DNA from: SHNJ01 sp964458615
GTDB taxonomy: Bacteria > Pseudomonadota > Alphaproteobacteria > SHNJ01
Length of the DNA stretch: 64,000 nucleotides
Reading direction: 5' to 3'
Assembly: GCA_964458615.1 (NCBI GenBank)
Contig: CAYWJR010000002.1
Span: 14,297 to 78,296, forward strand
Position numbers and translations under genes: made by a program. A model generated the notes under the pieces. It did not search any database, had not been told where the DNA came from, and saw only the letters and a program-made list of their open reading frames with translations. Below, in pieces: positions 16,409 to 25,956 of this stretch; the stretch's first letter is position 1, and each line of letters begins with the position of its first letter.

Positions 16409-17730
16409 TAAAAACCAGCATCGCTGCCAAGCAGCTTACTTTGTATGGGGCAATTGCCCTGCCTTTGTCTTTTGCTGGCTTCCCGCTTTATGTTCTAGCC
16501 CCAGATTTTTATGCGACACATCATGGTTTATCCCTAACCCTGCTGGGCACATTGTTGTTGGCAATACGTCTTTTTGACGCCGTTCAAGATCCAATCATCG
16601 GCTGGCTGGCCGACAAGTGGCAACATAAATTTTTCCCTTTTGTGCTTGGGTCTGGATTAAGCCTGTGCGTTGCGATTTTCGCGCTTTTTAATATGGTCGT
16701 TTTAAACCCTGCGATCTGGTTCGTTTTATGCCTGATTGTCGCGGTCAGCGCCTATAGCATTATCAGCATAATTTTAGGGTCATACGCAACACTTTGGACG
16801 GATGATAAAAACGATCAAACCCGCATCGCCGGAGCGCGCGAGGCATTCGGCCTTATCGGCATTATCATTGCCGTTTCTGTTCCTTCGGTCCTAGCGCACA
16901 TAATCGCGCCGGAATCAGTCTATATTTGGTACAGCGGTATTTTGCTGTTACTTATGGCAATCGGAATAATTTGTTTTTCGAACTTGCCTGGAATTTTTTT
17001 ACCGCCTGATCAACGCGCCGCAATGGCGCCAGCAGACTTGCGATCCGGTTTGCAATCTGTGTCACCGTTTGGCAAACGGATTTTCGCCATTTATGGAATC
17101 AGCATGCTGGCTTCCAGTATTCCGGCAGTGCTGGTGATTTTCTATGTGCGCGATCTGCTTTTTGCAGAACATATTTTAGGGCTGTTTCTGTTCTTGTATT
17201 TCTTTTCCGGGGCAATTGGCATGCCGGTTTGGAAAAGGCTTAGTTCGCATTATGGCAAATGCCGCGCATGGGCTTTTTCCAACTTGTTGGCGGTGGCGGG
17301 TTTTATCGGCGCATTTTTTTTGGGCGCCGGAGACGTTTGGGCTTATGGCTTGGTTTGCATTGTATCAGGCCTTGCATTGGGCGCGGATTTGACACTGCCC
17401 CCCTCGATTCTGGCAGATGACATTCATTCAAATGGAAACAGCCGTTTTTCCGGTACACAATATGCGATTCTGGCTTTTTTATCGAAAGCAAGTCTTGCGG
17501 TCGCGTCCGCAATTGCCCTGCCCATGCTTGACTGGACGGGATTTATACCGCAGGCCGCAAATAGCAAACAAGCCTTGTTTGCGCTGTCCGCCGCTTATGC
17601 GCTTGTTCCTTGCATTCTAAAAATCATATCTGCGGGCTTGCTTTACAGGCTTTCTATTCAATTTAATTCAGGAGTATTACATGAAAACATTAAAGATTAT
17701 GGCAACCATAGGAGTTCTTTTCATGCTTAA
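16405..17730 (+). CDS. MFS transporter, GPH (sugar:cation symporter-like) family
   Basis: 441 aa with about twelve hydrophobic helices. AIRLFDAVQDPIIGWLADKW in the first loop is the GPH-family form of the MFS motif. Starts in an ATGA overlap with the upstream gene and overlaps the next gene by 50 nt. GPH members typically move sugars, but those in CFA/DUF1365 clusters have no known substrate; lipid or lipid-precursor movement is a guess from context. Confidence 0.85.
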   Translation: MIKTSIAAKQLTLYGAIALPLSFAGFPLYVLAPDFYATHHGLSLTLLGTLLLAIRLFDAVQDPIIGWLADKWQHKFFPFVLGSGLSLCVAIFALFNMVVLNPAIWFVLCLIVAVSAYSIISIILGSYATLWTDDKNDQTRIAGAREAFGLIGIIIAVSVPSVLAHIIAPESVYIWYSGILLLLMAIGIICFSNLPGIFLPPDQRAAMAPADLRSGLQSVSPFGKRIFAIYGISMLASSIPAVLVIFYVRDLLFAEHILGLFLFLYFFSGAIGMPVWKRLSSHYGKCRAWAFSNLLAVAGFIGAFFLGAGDVWAYGLVCIVSGLALGADLTLPPSILADDIHSNGNSRFSGTQYAILAFLSKASLAVASAIALPMLDWTGFIPQAANSKQALFALSAAYALVPCILKIISAGLLYRLSIQFNSGVLHENIKDYGNHRSSFHA

Positions 17731-18217
17731 CGGATGTGGCGGAAACAATCTAGATTATTACAAAGGCACAACGCCGCAGGCCGATATTAAGGAATATTTC
17801 AATGGACCCGTCAAGGCATGGGGTATCGTTCAAGACTGGCAAGGCCGTGTGGTTGGGCGATTTGATGTAAACATGGTCGGCAAATGGGACGGCGACATTG
17901 GTACATTAACCGAAAATTTCGATTATTATAACGGCAAGAAACAGCAACGCGTATGGACAATAAAAAAACTGCCTAACGGCAGTTATGAAGGCACGGCTTC
18001 TGATATTATCGATAAGGCAACCGGCAAAACCGAAGGCAGCGCGGTGCGCTGGAACTATGTCATGGATTTACCCGTTGATGACACAACTTATCGCATTCGT
18101 TTCGACGATTGGATGTGGGTCATGAATGATGGCGTACTTATCAACCGTTCTTATCTGAAGAAATTTGGAATCACCGTTTCCGAACTGACCATTTTCATGC
18201 AAAAGCAAAAGCCATGA
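17681..18217 (+). CDS. DUF3833 family lipoprotein
   Basis: 178 aa. Signal peptide with lipobox LNGC near residue 19, so it is predicted to be lipid-anchored. The mature region contains GIVQDWQGRVVGRFDVNMVGKWDG and DWMWVMNDGVLINRS; only short parts are needed to recognise DUF3833. Function unknown, but the family is a constant member of these photolyase/CFA clusters. It starts inside the transporter gene and overlaps the SDR by 4 nt, indicating tight coupling. Confidence 0.87.
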   Translation: MKTLKIMATIGVLFMLNGCGGNNLDYYKGTTPQADIKEYFNGPVKAWGIVQDWQGRVVGRFDVNMVGKWDGDIGTLTENFDYYNGKKQQRVWTIKKLPNGSYEGTASDIIDKATGKTEGSAVRWNYVMDLPVDDTTYRIRFDDWMWVMNDGVLINRSYLKKFGITVSELTIFMQKQKP

Positions 18218-18975
18218 GCAAAACAGATTATAAAGACCAAATCGTCTGGATTATTGGTGCAAGCAGCGGCATAGGCCTTGCCCTTGCCCGCGAGCTTGCT
18301 GCGCGTGGGGCGATCCTGGCGTTGTCCGCCCGGCGCAAAGACGATCTGGAATCAATACAATCATCGCTTGGCCACGTACACAAGGTTTTTGCCGTTGATG
18401 TAACTGATTCTGATATGGTTGCCCGAAGCGCACAAGCCATACGAGCCGCGTTTGGGCGGATCGATCGCGTGGTTTTCTTGGCCGCCGCATACGCGCCGAT
18501 GAAACTGAATGCGCTGGCACAGCCCGTCACCCGGCAAATTGTCGATGTTAATTTGACGGGCGCTTTCAACATAGTTCATGCTGTCATTCCTATACTCAAC
18601 AGCCAGCAAAACAAAGGCCAAATCGCATTGTGCGGAAGCGTTGCAGGTTATATCGGCCTGCCCGGCGGGCAGCCTTATAGCGCCACGAAGGCGGCAATCA
18701 TCAACTTGGCCGAAAGCCTTTATGCGGAATCCAGCGGCAGATTTGATGTCAAGCTTATCAGCCCAGGTTTTGTTAGAACGCCGCTGACCGACAAGAACGA
18801 TTTCACAATGCCGATGATTATCGGTCCGGAACAAGCCGCAAAAGAGATTGCCAATGGCCTGCTGTTGCAGCGTTTTGAAATTCACTTCCCAAAAAAATTT
18901 ACAACCCTTTTAAAATTCATGCGCTTGCTGCCCTATGGGATGTCGCTGCGCTTGATTCGTATGATCAAATCTTAA
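18214..18975 (+). CDS. short-chain dehydrogenase/reductase
   Basis: 253 aa. NAD(P)-binding motif GASSGIGLALAREL near residue 15, an NxxG-like AAAYAP segment, catalytic Ser in CGSVAGY and the YxxxK pair in QPYSATKAA. It is a classical SDR, cytosolic or membrane-associated through its basic C-terminus. The substrate is unknown; context suggests a lipid-derived ketone or alcohol. ATGA overlap with the lipoprotein gene, 11 nt before the flavin oxidoreductase. Confidence 0.9.
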   Translation: MSKTDYKDQIVWIIGASSGIGLALARELAARGAILALSARRKDDLESIQSSLGHVHKVFAVDVTDSDMVARSAQAIRAAFGRIDRVVFLAAAYAPMKLNALAQPVTRQIVDVNLTGAFNIVHAVIPILNSQQNKGQIALCGSVAGYIGLPGGQPYSATKAAIINLAESLYAESSGRFDVKLISPGFVRTPLTDKNDFTMPMIIGPEQAAKEIANGLLLQRFEIHFPKKFTTLLKFMRLLPYGMSLRLIRMIKS

Positions 18976-18986
18976 GGAGAAAAGCC

Positions 18987-20096
18987 ATGAATATGTTATT
19001 TGAACCTCTTAAACTTGGCGAGATTGTTTTGCCCAACCGGATCGTTATGGCACCTTTGACCCGTATGCGCAGCAAACAGCCAGGCAACATTCCGCATGCG
19101 ATCAATGCGGAATATTATGCGCAACGAGCAAGCGCTGGCTTGATCATCTCAGAAGCCACCCAAATCAGCCAGCAAGGCCAAGGTTATCCCGGAACACCCG
19201 GTATTCATAGTGACGAGCAAGTAGCAGGCTGGAAAACGGTGATACAGGCCGTGCACGCGAAGAACGGAAGAATTTTTCTGCAACTATGGCATGTCGGCAG
19301 AATTTCTCATTCTTCCCATCAGCCGGATAGCAAGCCGCCCGTCGCACCTTCTGCTATCGCGCCGACCGGTAAGGTTTTCACCGCTAATTGGAAACAGGCG
19401 GATTACGAAATGCCGCGCGCGCTAGAAATTTCTGAAATAGCCGAGATCCTCCAAGACTATCGGCACGCATGCGAAAAAGCCAAGATGGCGGGATTTGACG
19501 GCGTCGAAGTGCATGGCGCAAATGGCTATCTGCTTGACCAATTTCTGCAAGACGGAAGCAACAAACGCGACGATGTTTATGGCGGGTCTATCGAAAATCG
19601 CGCGCGCTTGCTTTTGGAAGTCGTCGACATCGCCATTCATGTCTGGGGCAAAGGCCGTGTTGGCGTACGCCTTTCGCCTTATGGCACATTCAATGATATG
19701 AGCGATAGCGATCCAATAACTCTTTTTTCTTATGTTTTAAATGAACTTAATGACCGCCAGATCGCTTATGTGCACATGATCGAACCCCGCGCCACTGGCG
19801 CTGGCGGCGGAGAAGCCATAAACCACAACGCGCCATCGACATCGGAATTATTCAAGAAAATGTTTAGCGGCGTTTTTATTTCCGCCGGCGGGTATTCCGC
19901 TGTGACGGCGGAAAACGCCGTTATTTCCGGACAGGCCGACGCAATCGCTTTCGGCAGGCTGTATATTTCGAATCCAGATCTGGTCGAACGGATCAAAAAA
20001 GGTGCGGATCTGACACCCTATAACCGCGCAACTTTTTACGGCGGGTCTGAAAAAGGCTATACGGATTATCCATTTCTGCCGGCAACGTCATCATGA
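18987..20096 (+). CDS. Old Yellow Enzyme family alkene reductase
   Basis: 369 aa FMN-dependent oxidoreductase. MAPLTRMRSKQPGNIP near the start, the substrate-binding pair in FDGVEVHGANGYLLDQFL, and the GGSIENRARLLLEVVD and FGRLYISNPDL motifs place it with NemA/xenobiotic reductase-like enzymes that reduce activated C=C bonds with NAD(P)H. GGAGAA precedes the ATG. In this operon it may remove alpha,beta-unsaturated carbonyls produced by lipid peroxidation (inference). Confidence 0.93.
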   Translation: MNMLFEPLKLGEIVLPNRIVMAPLTRMRSKQPGNIPHAINAEYYAQRASAGLIISEATQISQQGQGYPGTPGIHSDEQVAGWKTVIQAVHAKNGRIFLQLWHVGRISHSSHQPDSKPPVAPSAIAPTGKVFTANWKQADYEMPRALEISEIAEILQDYRHACEKAKMAGFDGVEVHGANGYLLDQFLQDGSNKRDDVYGGSIENRARLLLEVVDIAIHVWGKGRVGVRLSPYGTFNDMSDSDPITLFSYVLNELNDRQIAYVHMIEPRATGAGGGEAINHNAPSTSELFKKMFSGVFISAGGYSAVTAENAVISGQADAIAFGRLYISNPDLVERIKKGADLTPYNRATFYGGSEKGYTDYPFLPATSS

Positions 20097-20107
20097 CAAG
20101 GTCATTC

Positions 20108-20674
20108 ATGAAAAGGTCTATATATGCCATTATAACAATTTTTACAGCGCTGTTAACCAGCCAAACCGCAGATGCGAAAATGCAAGAAAAAACCAGTTAC
20201 GATTTCTCATTTAAAACGCTGATGGGCGAAGACCCTATGCCGCTGAAGCAGTTTGAAGGAAAAGTGATGTTAATCGTCAACACCGCTTCGCACTGCGGCT
20301 TTACCCCGCAGTACGACAGCCTGGAAAAAATTTACACGAAATACAAAGACAGAGGTTTTGTAGTAATCGGCGTGCCAAGCAACGACTTTGGAAAGCAAGA
20401 ATCAGGCAGCAATCGGGAAATAGCCGATTTTTGCAGAATCAATTACGGCGTGACTTTTCCTATGGCCTCAAAAGAGATCATCACCGGCGAAGGCGCCCAT
20501 CCTTTTTATATCTGGGCGAAAAAGTCGCTTGGATTTGGAACCGCGCCCAAGTGGAATTTTCATAAATACCTAGTGGATCGCCGCGGCAATTTGATCGATT
20601 ATTTTAATTCCACCACCAATCCCGACAGCGATCGCGTCAAAAAATCCATCGAAAAGGCGCTGGCCGCAGAATGA
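20108..20674 (+). CDS. glutathione peroxidase family protein, exported
   Basis: 188 aa from ATG 20108, chosen because AAGG lies 6 nt upstream and the protein then begins with a compact signal peptide (MKRSIYAIITIFTALL). A second ATG at 20093 overlaps the upstream stop. The peroxidatic residue is Cys (TGC codon, NTASHCGFTPQY), not selenocysteine; Gln in GKQESGSN and Trp/Asn in KWNFHKYL complete the tetrad. A periplasmic lipid-hydroperoxide reductase is likely. It overlaps the photolyase gene by 4 nt. Confidence 0.92.
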   Translation: MKRSIYAIITIFTALLTSQTADAKMQEKTSYDFSFKTLMGEDPMPLKQFEGKVMLIVNTASHCGFTPQYDSLEKIYTKYKDRGFVVIGVPSNDFGKQESGSNREIADFCRINYGVTFPMASKEIITGEGAHPFYIWAKKSLGFGTAPKWNFHKYLVDRRGNLIDYFNSTTNPDSDRVKKSIEKALAAE

Positions 20675-22206
20675 CCACAATCCGGTTGATTTTAGGCGAT
20701 CAATTATCGGCTTGCGTCTCAAGTCTTAGGGATGCAAAGCCTGAAGACATTATTTTGATATGCGAAGTTATGGAAGAAGCGACCTATGTGCCGCATCACC
20801 CGAAAAAGATTGCGTTTCTGTTTTCCGCCATGCGCCATTTCGCGCAAGAATTGCGCGAGCAACATAAAAACGTGCGTTACATCGCCTTGGACGATGCGGA
20901 CAACACGAACAGTTTTGAAGGCGAAGTCAATCGCGCAATCAAAGCAACCTCGGCGACCAGTTTGATAATAACGGAACCCGGCGAATACAGGCTTTTGAAG
21001 ATTTTCAAAGAGTGGGAGAAAAAATTCGGCATTCCCGTCGAAATCCGCGCTGATGACCGGTTTTTGTGCGACATCGATGAATTCAAAAAATGGGCTGGCA
21101 ATAAACGCCAAACGCGCATGGAATATTTTTATCGCGACATGCGCAAAAAACATCGAATATTGGTCGAAGGAAACGATGAACCGACAGGCGGCCAATGGAA
21201 TTTCGATAAAGAAAACAGGAAAAGCCCGCCAAAAGGCCTTAGATCGCCAAAACGAATCAGCCACCGAAAGGATCAAATCACCAAAGATGTGCTTGAATTG
21301 GTGAAGGGGCGTTTTTCGAAACATTTTGGCAATCTTGAACCATTTCATTATGCGGTTACGCGCAAACAGGCCCTGATCGAACTGGATCATTTTATCAAGG
21401 AATTGTTGCCGCATTTTGGAGATTACCAAGATGCGATGGTTGCGGGCGAGCCGTATCTGTATCATTCCCTTATTTCGTCTTATCTGAACGCCGGCCTGCT
21501 TTTGCCGCTGGAAATATGCCGCAAAGCCGAAGACGCTTATCGCGCCGGCAAAGCTCCGCTCAATGCCGTGGAAGGTTTTATCCGCCAGATTCTTGGCTGG
21601 CGGGAATATGTGCGGGGCATTTACTGGCTGCACATGCCCAAATACGGCGATATGAACTATTTTGGCGCCACCGAACCGCTTCCTGAATTTTATTGGACGG
21701 CGAATACGAAAATGGCCTGTGTGGCAGAGGCCGTGACACATACCCGCGACCATGCCTATTCGCACCATATTCAGCGCCTGATGGTTACCGGCAATTTCGC
21801 AATGCTCGCCGGACTTGATGTCAAACAAGTTCAAGAATGGTATCTATCGGTTTACAGCGACGCCTATGAATGGGTGGAAATGCCAAACACGCTTGGAATG
21901 GCTTTGTACGGCGATGGCGGAATTATGGGCAGCAAGCCTTATGCTGCCAGTGGAAAATATATTCACAAAATGAGCAATTTTTGCAGCAGTTGTCCTTACA
22001 ATCCCAATCAAACCACAGAACATAATTCTTGCCCTTTCAACGCGCTTTATTGGGATTTTATGGTGCGCAACCGCGCGAAGCTTTCGCGGAACCACAGGCT
22101 GCCTTATGTTTATGCGACGTGGGAAAAATTCAGCCCGCAAAAACAAGCGGCGATAAAGTCAAAAGCCAAGCAAACGATACAAGATATGCGGCAAGGAAAA
22201 TTATGA
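20671..22206 (+). CDS. FeS-type cryptochrome/photolyase-related protein (PhrB/CryB group)
   Basis: 511 aa. LRLILGDQLS-type start (IRLILGDQL), the ARMEYFYRDMRKKHRIL region, REYVRGIYW and THTRDHAYSHHIQRLMVTGNF identify the bacterial FeS photolyase group (COG3046). The C-terminal cysteines in FCSSCPYNP and NSCPFNALYWDF, with one Cys further upstream, are positioned for the [4Fe-4S] cluster. Known members repair (6-4) photoproducts or act as light-sensing cryptochromes, with FAD and a lumazine antenna. It is the last gene of the packed operon, in keeping with light or photo-oxidative control. Confidence 0.93.
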   Translation: MTTIRLILGDQLSACVSSLRDAKPEDIILICEVMEEATYVPHHPKKIAFLFSAMRHFAQELREQHKNVRYIALDDADNTNSFEGEVNRAIKATSATSLIITEPGEYRLLKIFKEWEKKFGIPVEIRADDRFLCDIDEFKKWAGNKRQTRMEYFYRDMRKKHRILVEGNDEPTGGQWNFDKENRKSPPKGLRSPKRISHRKDQITKDVLELVKGRFSKHFGNLEPFHYAVTRKQALIELDHFIKELLPHFGDYQDAMVAGEPYLYHSLISSYLNAGLLLPLEICRKAEDAYRAGKAPLNAVEGFIRQILGWREYVRGIYWLHMPKYGDMNYFGATEPLPEFYWTANTKMACVAEAVTHTRDHAYSHHIQRLMVTGNFAMLAGLDVKQVQEWYLSVYSDAYEWVEMPNTLGMALYGDGGIMGSKPYAASGKYIHKMSNFCSSCPYNPNQTTEHNSCPFNALYWDFMVRNRAKLSRNHRLPYVYATWEKFSPQKQAAIKSKAKQTIQDMRQGKL

Positions 22207-22231
22207 ACGAGAATAACCTCTGCTGATAAAG

Positions 22232-22263
22232 TTTCGTCTATCTGCAATCATACACAGACGAAA
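22232..22263 (+). terminator. weak hairpin after the photolyase operon
   Basis: TTTCGTCT (22232-22239) pairs with AGACGAAA (22256-22263) around a 16-nt loop, 26 nt beyond the photolyase stop. The following TAAATTATTGTG has no good T tract, so termination here is uncertain. Confidence 0.25.
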
Positions 22264-22327
22264 TAAATTATTGTGTATTTCCGCTTTATTGTGGTTCAGG
22301 ACAAAATCAATTGTAAGGAAAATTCCA

Positions 22328-22684
22328 GTGCAAAATAATGAATTTTATATATCGATAACCGGTCTCGAACTGAAAAGCCCTATTTATTTTTTCTCCTTCT
22401 GGTGGCACGCAGTTCGTTCGATGATCCAGGCGCGGTCGGCACCAGGAAACATCAGCGCTCAGGCGAAAACGATCAACGGAATTCACCACACATTGTCCGT
22501 TTGGAAAGATGAAAAAGCGACACGCGGTTATATTTTTTCTGGCAATCATCTTCAGGCTATAAAGGCATTTAACCGCATAGCAACGGGAAAAACTTTTGGG
22601 TTTAGAGCGCAGACAATTCCAAACTGGGCGGAAGTCCATCGGATTTGGAACGAAAAAGGCGTATCATACGGCAAAAGCCGCTAG
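22328..22684 (+). CDS. DUF3291-like (monooxygenase-fold) small protein
   Basis: 118 aa. The GTG at 22328 is chosen because AAGGA lies 9 nt upstream; the frame extends 19 codons further without support. YISITGLELKSP, FFSFWWHAVRSM, HHTLSVWKDEKA and HLQAIKAFNRIA follow the ferredoxin-like dimeric alpha/beta-barrel pattern of DUF3291 and spheroidene-monooxygenase-like proteins. No catalytic residue is identifiable. It stands about 120 nt after the photolyase gene and may be separately transcribed. Confidence 0.6.
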   Translation: MQNNEFYISITGLELKSPIYFFSFWWHAVRSMIQARSAPGNISAQAKTINGIHHTLSVWKDEKATRGYIFSGNHLQAIKAFNRIATGKTFGFRAQTIPNWAEVHRIWNEKGVSYGKSR

Positions 22685-22849
22685 CGGCACCCCACATGTC
22701 ATTAATTATTGATACACCATCGTTAAAATCGTAAAATTAAGCAATACGCCGGATTTCCGCAACATTAGGCGCATTCCAATTATTTGCTGGCGCTTTGCCA
22801 TAAAACGCCATAAAACCTTGGTTCCATTTTAACGGACCAAGTTATTTTA

Positions 22850-24685
22850 ATGCTTTCGATTCAAGAGATTACATACCGCGTGGGCGGGCGCACATTGCTG
22901 GATAATGTTACGGTTAACATTCCATCAGGGCACCGTATCGGCCTGATCGGGCCAAACGGCGCGGGCAAAACCACTTTATTTAAACTGATTTCCGGCGAAT
23001 TGTCGCCAGATGGCGGAAAAATATCGCAAATCAAAAATTCCACAATCGGCATCGTCCGTCAGGATTTTCCGGATTTAGAAAAACCGATTATCGATGTAGT
23101 TCTGGCCGCCGATACTGAACGCGCCGCATTGCTGCTCGAGGCGGAAACAACCGAAGACATGAATCGCATCGGCGATATTTACGACCGGCTGAATGAAATT
23201 GGCGCGTATGACGCCCCTTCCCGCGCCGCAACGATTCTGGCCGGGCTTGGATTCGATGAAGAAGCGCAAAGCAAACCGATTTCGTTTTATTCCGGCGGCT
23301 GGCGCGCGCGGGTGGCGTTGGCCGCGGTATTGTTCCAACAACCCAATATTCTATTGTTGGACGAACCGACCAACCATTTGGATTTTGAATCATTAATCTG
23401 GCTGGAAAGTTTTTTGGCGCGGTACCGGGAAACATTGGTAATCATCAGCCATGACCGCGATATTTTGAATAAAACCGTCACGCATATTTTGCATCTGGAA
23501 AAACAAAAACTGGTTTCCTATACCGGCACATACGACCAGTTCGAAAAAACCCGCGCCGAAAGATTGATGGGTCAACAGGCGTTGCACGAAAAACAAATGG
23601 CGGCCAAGGCGCACATGATGAAATTCGTCGACCGTTTCCGCGCCAAAGCCAGCAAGGCGCGCCAGGCGCAAAGCCGCCTGAAAGCCATTGAACGCATGGA
23701 TATTGTCGACGCCGTTATCGCCGACCGCGTCACCGCATTTACATTTCCCGATCCCGGCGATTTAAAATCGCCGTTGATCCAGTTAGATCACGTCGATGCA
23801 GGTTACGAACCCGGAAAACCGATTTTGAAAAATTTGAATTTCAGCATCGATGGCGGCGACCGCATCGCATTGCTGGGCGCGAACGGCAACGGTAAATCGA
23901 CATTGGTCAAATTATTGTCCGACCGTCTGCCGCCGCTTGCGGGCGATATTGTCAAATCCGGCAAATTGAAAATCGGTTACTTCGCCCAATTCCAAACGGA
24001 TGAATTGGATGTGAATGAAACCCCTTTTCAAACCATGCAACAAACCATGAAAGAACCGTCCGAAGTAAAAGTGCGCAGCGCATTGTATAAATTCGGTTTC
24101 GACAAACAAAAGGCAGACACCAAGGTCGGCGAGCTGTCGGGCGGCGAAAAAGCCAGATTGCTGTTTTGTTTGATGAGCCATCACGCGCCGCATATCATGT
24201 TATTGGACGAACCAACAAACCATTTGGATATGGATGCGCGCGAGGCATTGATTCAGGCGTTGAACAGTTATAACGGCGCTATTATTTTGGTCAGTCACGA
24301 TCCGCATTTGATCGAATGCGTCGCCGACCAATTATGGGTTGTCGCGGACGGCAAATGCAAACCTTTCGACGGCGATTTGGACGAATACCGCCAACATGTC
24401 ATACGCCAGCGCCGCGGCGAAAAAGAAAACGGAAAAAAAGAAACCAATCCCGCAAAGAAATCGCAGAAAAAATCGTCCGATCCGGCCAAAGAAGCGGCAC
24501 GTTTAGAAGAACGCATCGCCACATTGACCCAGCAAAAAGATAAAATAGAAGACGACATCGCCGTGTGTTGCAGCAACGGTTCCGATCCAGGCCAGCTGGC
24601 GCAATTGAACGCAGCCTATACGAAATTGCAAACCGATATTGCCGCCGCCGAAACCGAATTGGCGTCCGTCATAGAAGAATTATAA
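22850..24685 (+). CDS. ABC-F family ATPase (YheS-like translation factor)
   Basis: 611 aa with two ABC domains and no membrane segments. First domain: Walker A GPNGAGKTT, signature YSGGWRARVALA, Walker B LLLDEPTNHLD. A charged linker follows (about 235-300, AKAHMMKFVDRFRAKASK). Second domain: GANGNGKST, LSGGEKARLLF, LLLDEPTNHLDMD. The C-terminal 70 residues form a lysine-rich stretch and coiled coil. ABC-F proteins act on the ribosome, not in transport. No obvious ribosome site precedes the ATG. The stop nearly meets that of the convergent DUF1501 gene (2 nt). Confidence 0.93.
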   Translation: MLSIQEITYRVGGRTLLDNVTVNIPSGHRIGLIGPNGAGKTTLFKLISGELSPDGGKISQIKNSTIGIVRQDFPDLEKPIIDVVLAADTERAALLLEAETTEDMNRIGDIYDRLNEIGAYDAPSRAATILAGLGFDEEAQSKPISFYSGGWRARVALAAVLFQQPNILLLDEPTNHLDFESLIWLESFLARYRETLVIISHDRDILNKTVTHILHLEKQKLVSYTGTYDQFEKTRAERLMGQQALHEKQMAAKAHMMKFVDRFRAKASKARQAQSRLKAIERMDIVDAVIADRVTAFTFPDPGDLKSPLIQLDHVDAGYEPGKPILKNLNFSIDGGDRIALLGANGNGKSTLVKLLSDRLPPLAGDIVKSGKLKIGYFAQFQTDELDVNETPFQTMQQTMKEPSEVKVRSALYKFGFDKQKADTKVGELSGGEKARLLFCLMSHHAPHIMLLDEPTNHLDMDAREALIQALNSYNGAIILVSHDPHLIECVADQLWVVADGKCKPFDGDLDEYRQHVIRQRRGEKENGKKETNPAKKSQKKSSDPAKEAARLEERIATLTQQKDKIEDDIAVCCSNGSDPGQLAQLNAAYTKLQTDIAAAETELASVIEEL

Positions 24686-24687
24686 TT

Positions 24688-25944
24688 TTATATAACAGGC
24701 AGAACGTAATCCATCGTCGCCGCGTCCAGGCCATAATGGCGCTGTACGAACGGACGCATAAAATTATGCACCACATCGTCGGCATGAACATATGAATCCT
24801 GGGTCAAATGCGGATAATATCCGCGCCCGTTATTCGATGCGCCGGTTGTCATCTGGCTTTGTTCCCTGCCCACGCGTGCGCCATCGATAATAATGCACGC
24901 GCCACCAAATCCATGATCCGTTCCCAAACTGTCGTTTTGCGGCACGCGTCGGCCAAATTCGGATGTAATAACGATCAATGAATCGCGGAATATATCTTGT
25001 CTTTGGAATTCATCCGGCGAATTTGGATCGCCGCGCAATGTTGTAATCAGTGCATTTAGCGCGTTGTCCAAATTGGCCAGGCGCGACGCGTTGCGGCCTT
25101 GGGTAGTGTGCGAATCGAAACCATCATGCATCAAACCGAACACGCGCGGCGCCGATGTGCCTTCCAATCGCGCCATCAAACCGGCAACGGTTGCATGCGA
25201 AATGATCGCGGTATTGGCATACCAATCTTGGGTCAATTGCCCGTTGATCAATCCCATGGTTTGATTGCGCGTTGCAACACCGCGGTCGATCGAATCCACC
25301 ACCACACTGTCGGATGCGTTCATACGGCGCGCCATATTGGTTACTTCGGCGCTGCTGAGCGGTAAATTGGACGGTACATAGCACGAAACATCGGAACTGC
25401 CCCGGAATACCGTTGGCACCATGCTTAGGCTGGATACGGACATCGCCGCGGTGTCGTCATAATCCGCACGGTTATTCATCACGTTTACAAGGCGGCCTAA
25501 AAACCCGGTTGCCTGATTATTCATGTTTTCGCCGCGCGATAAATATTCCTGCATTAAAAAATGCGATTGCGAAAAATATCCGGAATGAACGGCCAAATGC
25601 GCGCTGACGCCGCCGGCATTGTATAAATCGCGGAAAAACGGCATGGCGGGATTAATGCCGATATAATCGTTTAAAAACGATGCGCCGCTGTTATTGCCGG
25701 AAACCGCCCAATTTCCGTCGATAATTTCCTGGCGGCTGATCCACATATTGCCGCGCATTTCTTGCAATCCCGTATTGCCATATGGATTGAAAATACTAAG
25801 CGCGTCGCAACCGCCGAATAAATTGATAAAAAATATCCGTTGGCGGGTCGGAATACCGACCGCCAATAATTCCATCGGCCGCATGGCGGCCAAAAATCCG
25901 GCGCAGCCTGCGGAATTAACGATAAATTTGCGACGATCCATCAT
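24688..25944 (-). CDS. DUF1501 domain-containing exported protein
   Basis: 418 aa. N-terminal DRRKFIVNSAGCAGFLAAM resembles a twin-arginine signal. FFINLFGGCDALSIFNPYG, SHFLMQEYLSRG, FGLMHDGFDSHTTQGRN and ITSEFGRRVPQND are the conserved DUF1501 blocks; the fold is related to sulfatases and alkaline phosphatases, with Asp/His residues that could hold metal. Biological role unknown. It follows the DUF1800 gene by 12 nt, the standard pairing of these two families. Confidence 0.9.
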   Translation of the reverse strand: MMDRRKFIVNSAGCAGFLAAMRPMELLAVGIPTRQRIFFINLFGGCDALSIFNPYGNTGLQEMRGNMWISRQEIIDGNWAVSGNNSGASFLNDYIGINPAMPFFRDLYNAGGVSAHLAVHSGYFSQSHFLMQEYLSRGENMNNQATGFLGRLVNVMNNRADYDDTAAMSVSSLSMVPTVFRGSSDVSCYVPSNLPLSSAEVTNMARRMNASDSVVVDSIDRGVATRNQTMGLINGQLTQDWYANTAIISHATVAGLMARLEGTSAPRVFGLMHDGFDSHTTQGRNASRLANLDNALNALITTLRGDPNSPDEFQRQDIFRDSLIVITSEFGRRVPQNDSLGTDHGFGGACIIIDGARVGREQSQMTTGASNNGRGYYPHLTQDSYVHADDVVHNFMRPFVQRHYGLDAATMDYVLPVI

Positions 25945-25956
25945 TTTGTTTCTCCA

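Noticed and set aside
20281..20310. possible selenocysteine glutathione peroxidase
   Set aside because: The active-site codon is TGC (Cys) and there is no in-frame TGA.
20719..21834. 371-codon open frame on the minus strand
   Set aside because: It lies wholly inside the photolyase gene, in its antisense frame, has no ribosome site and no family features; the plus-strand gene is unambiguous.
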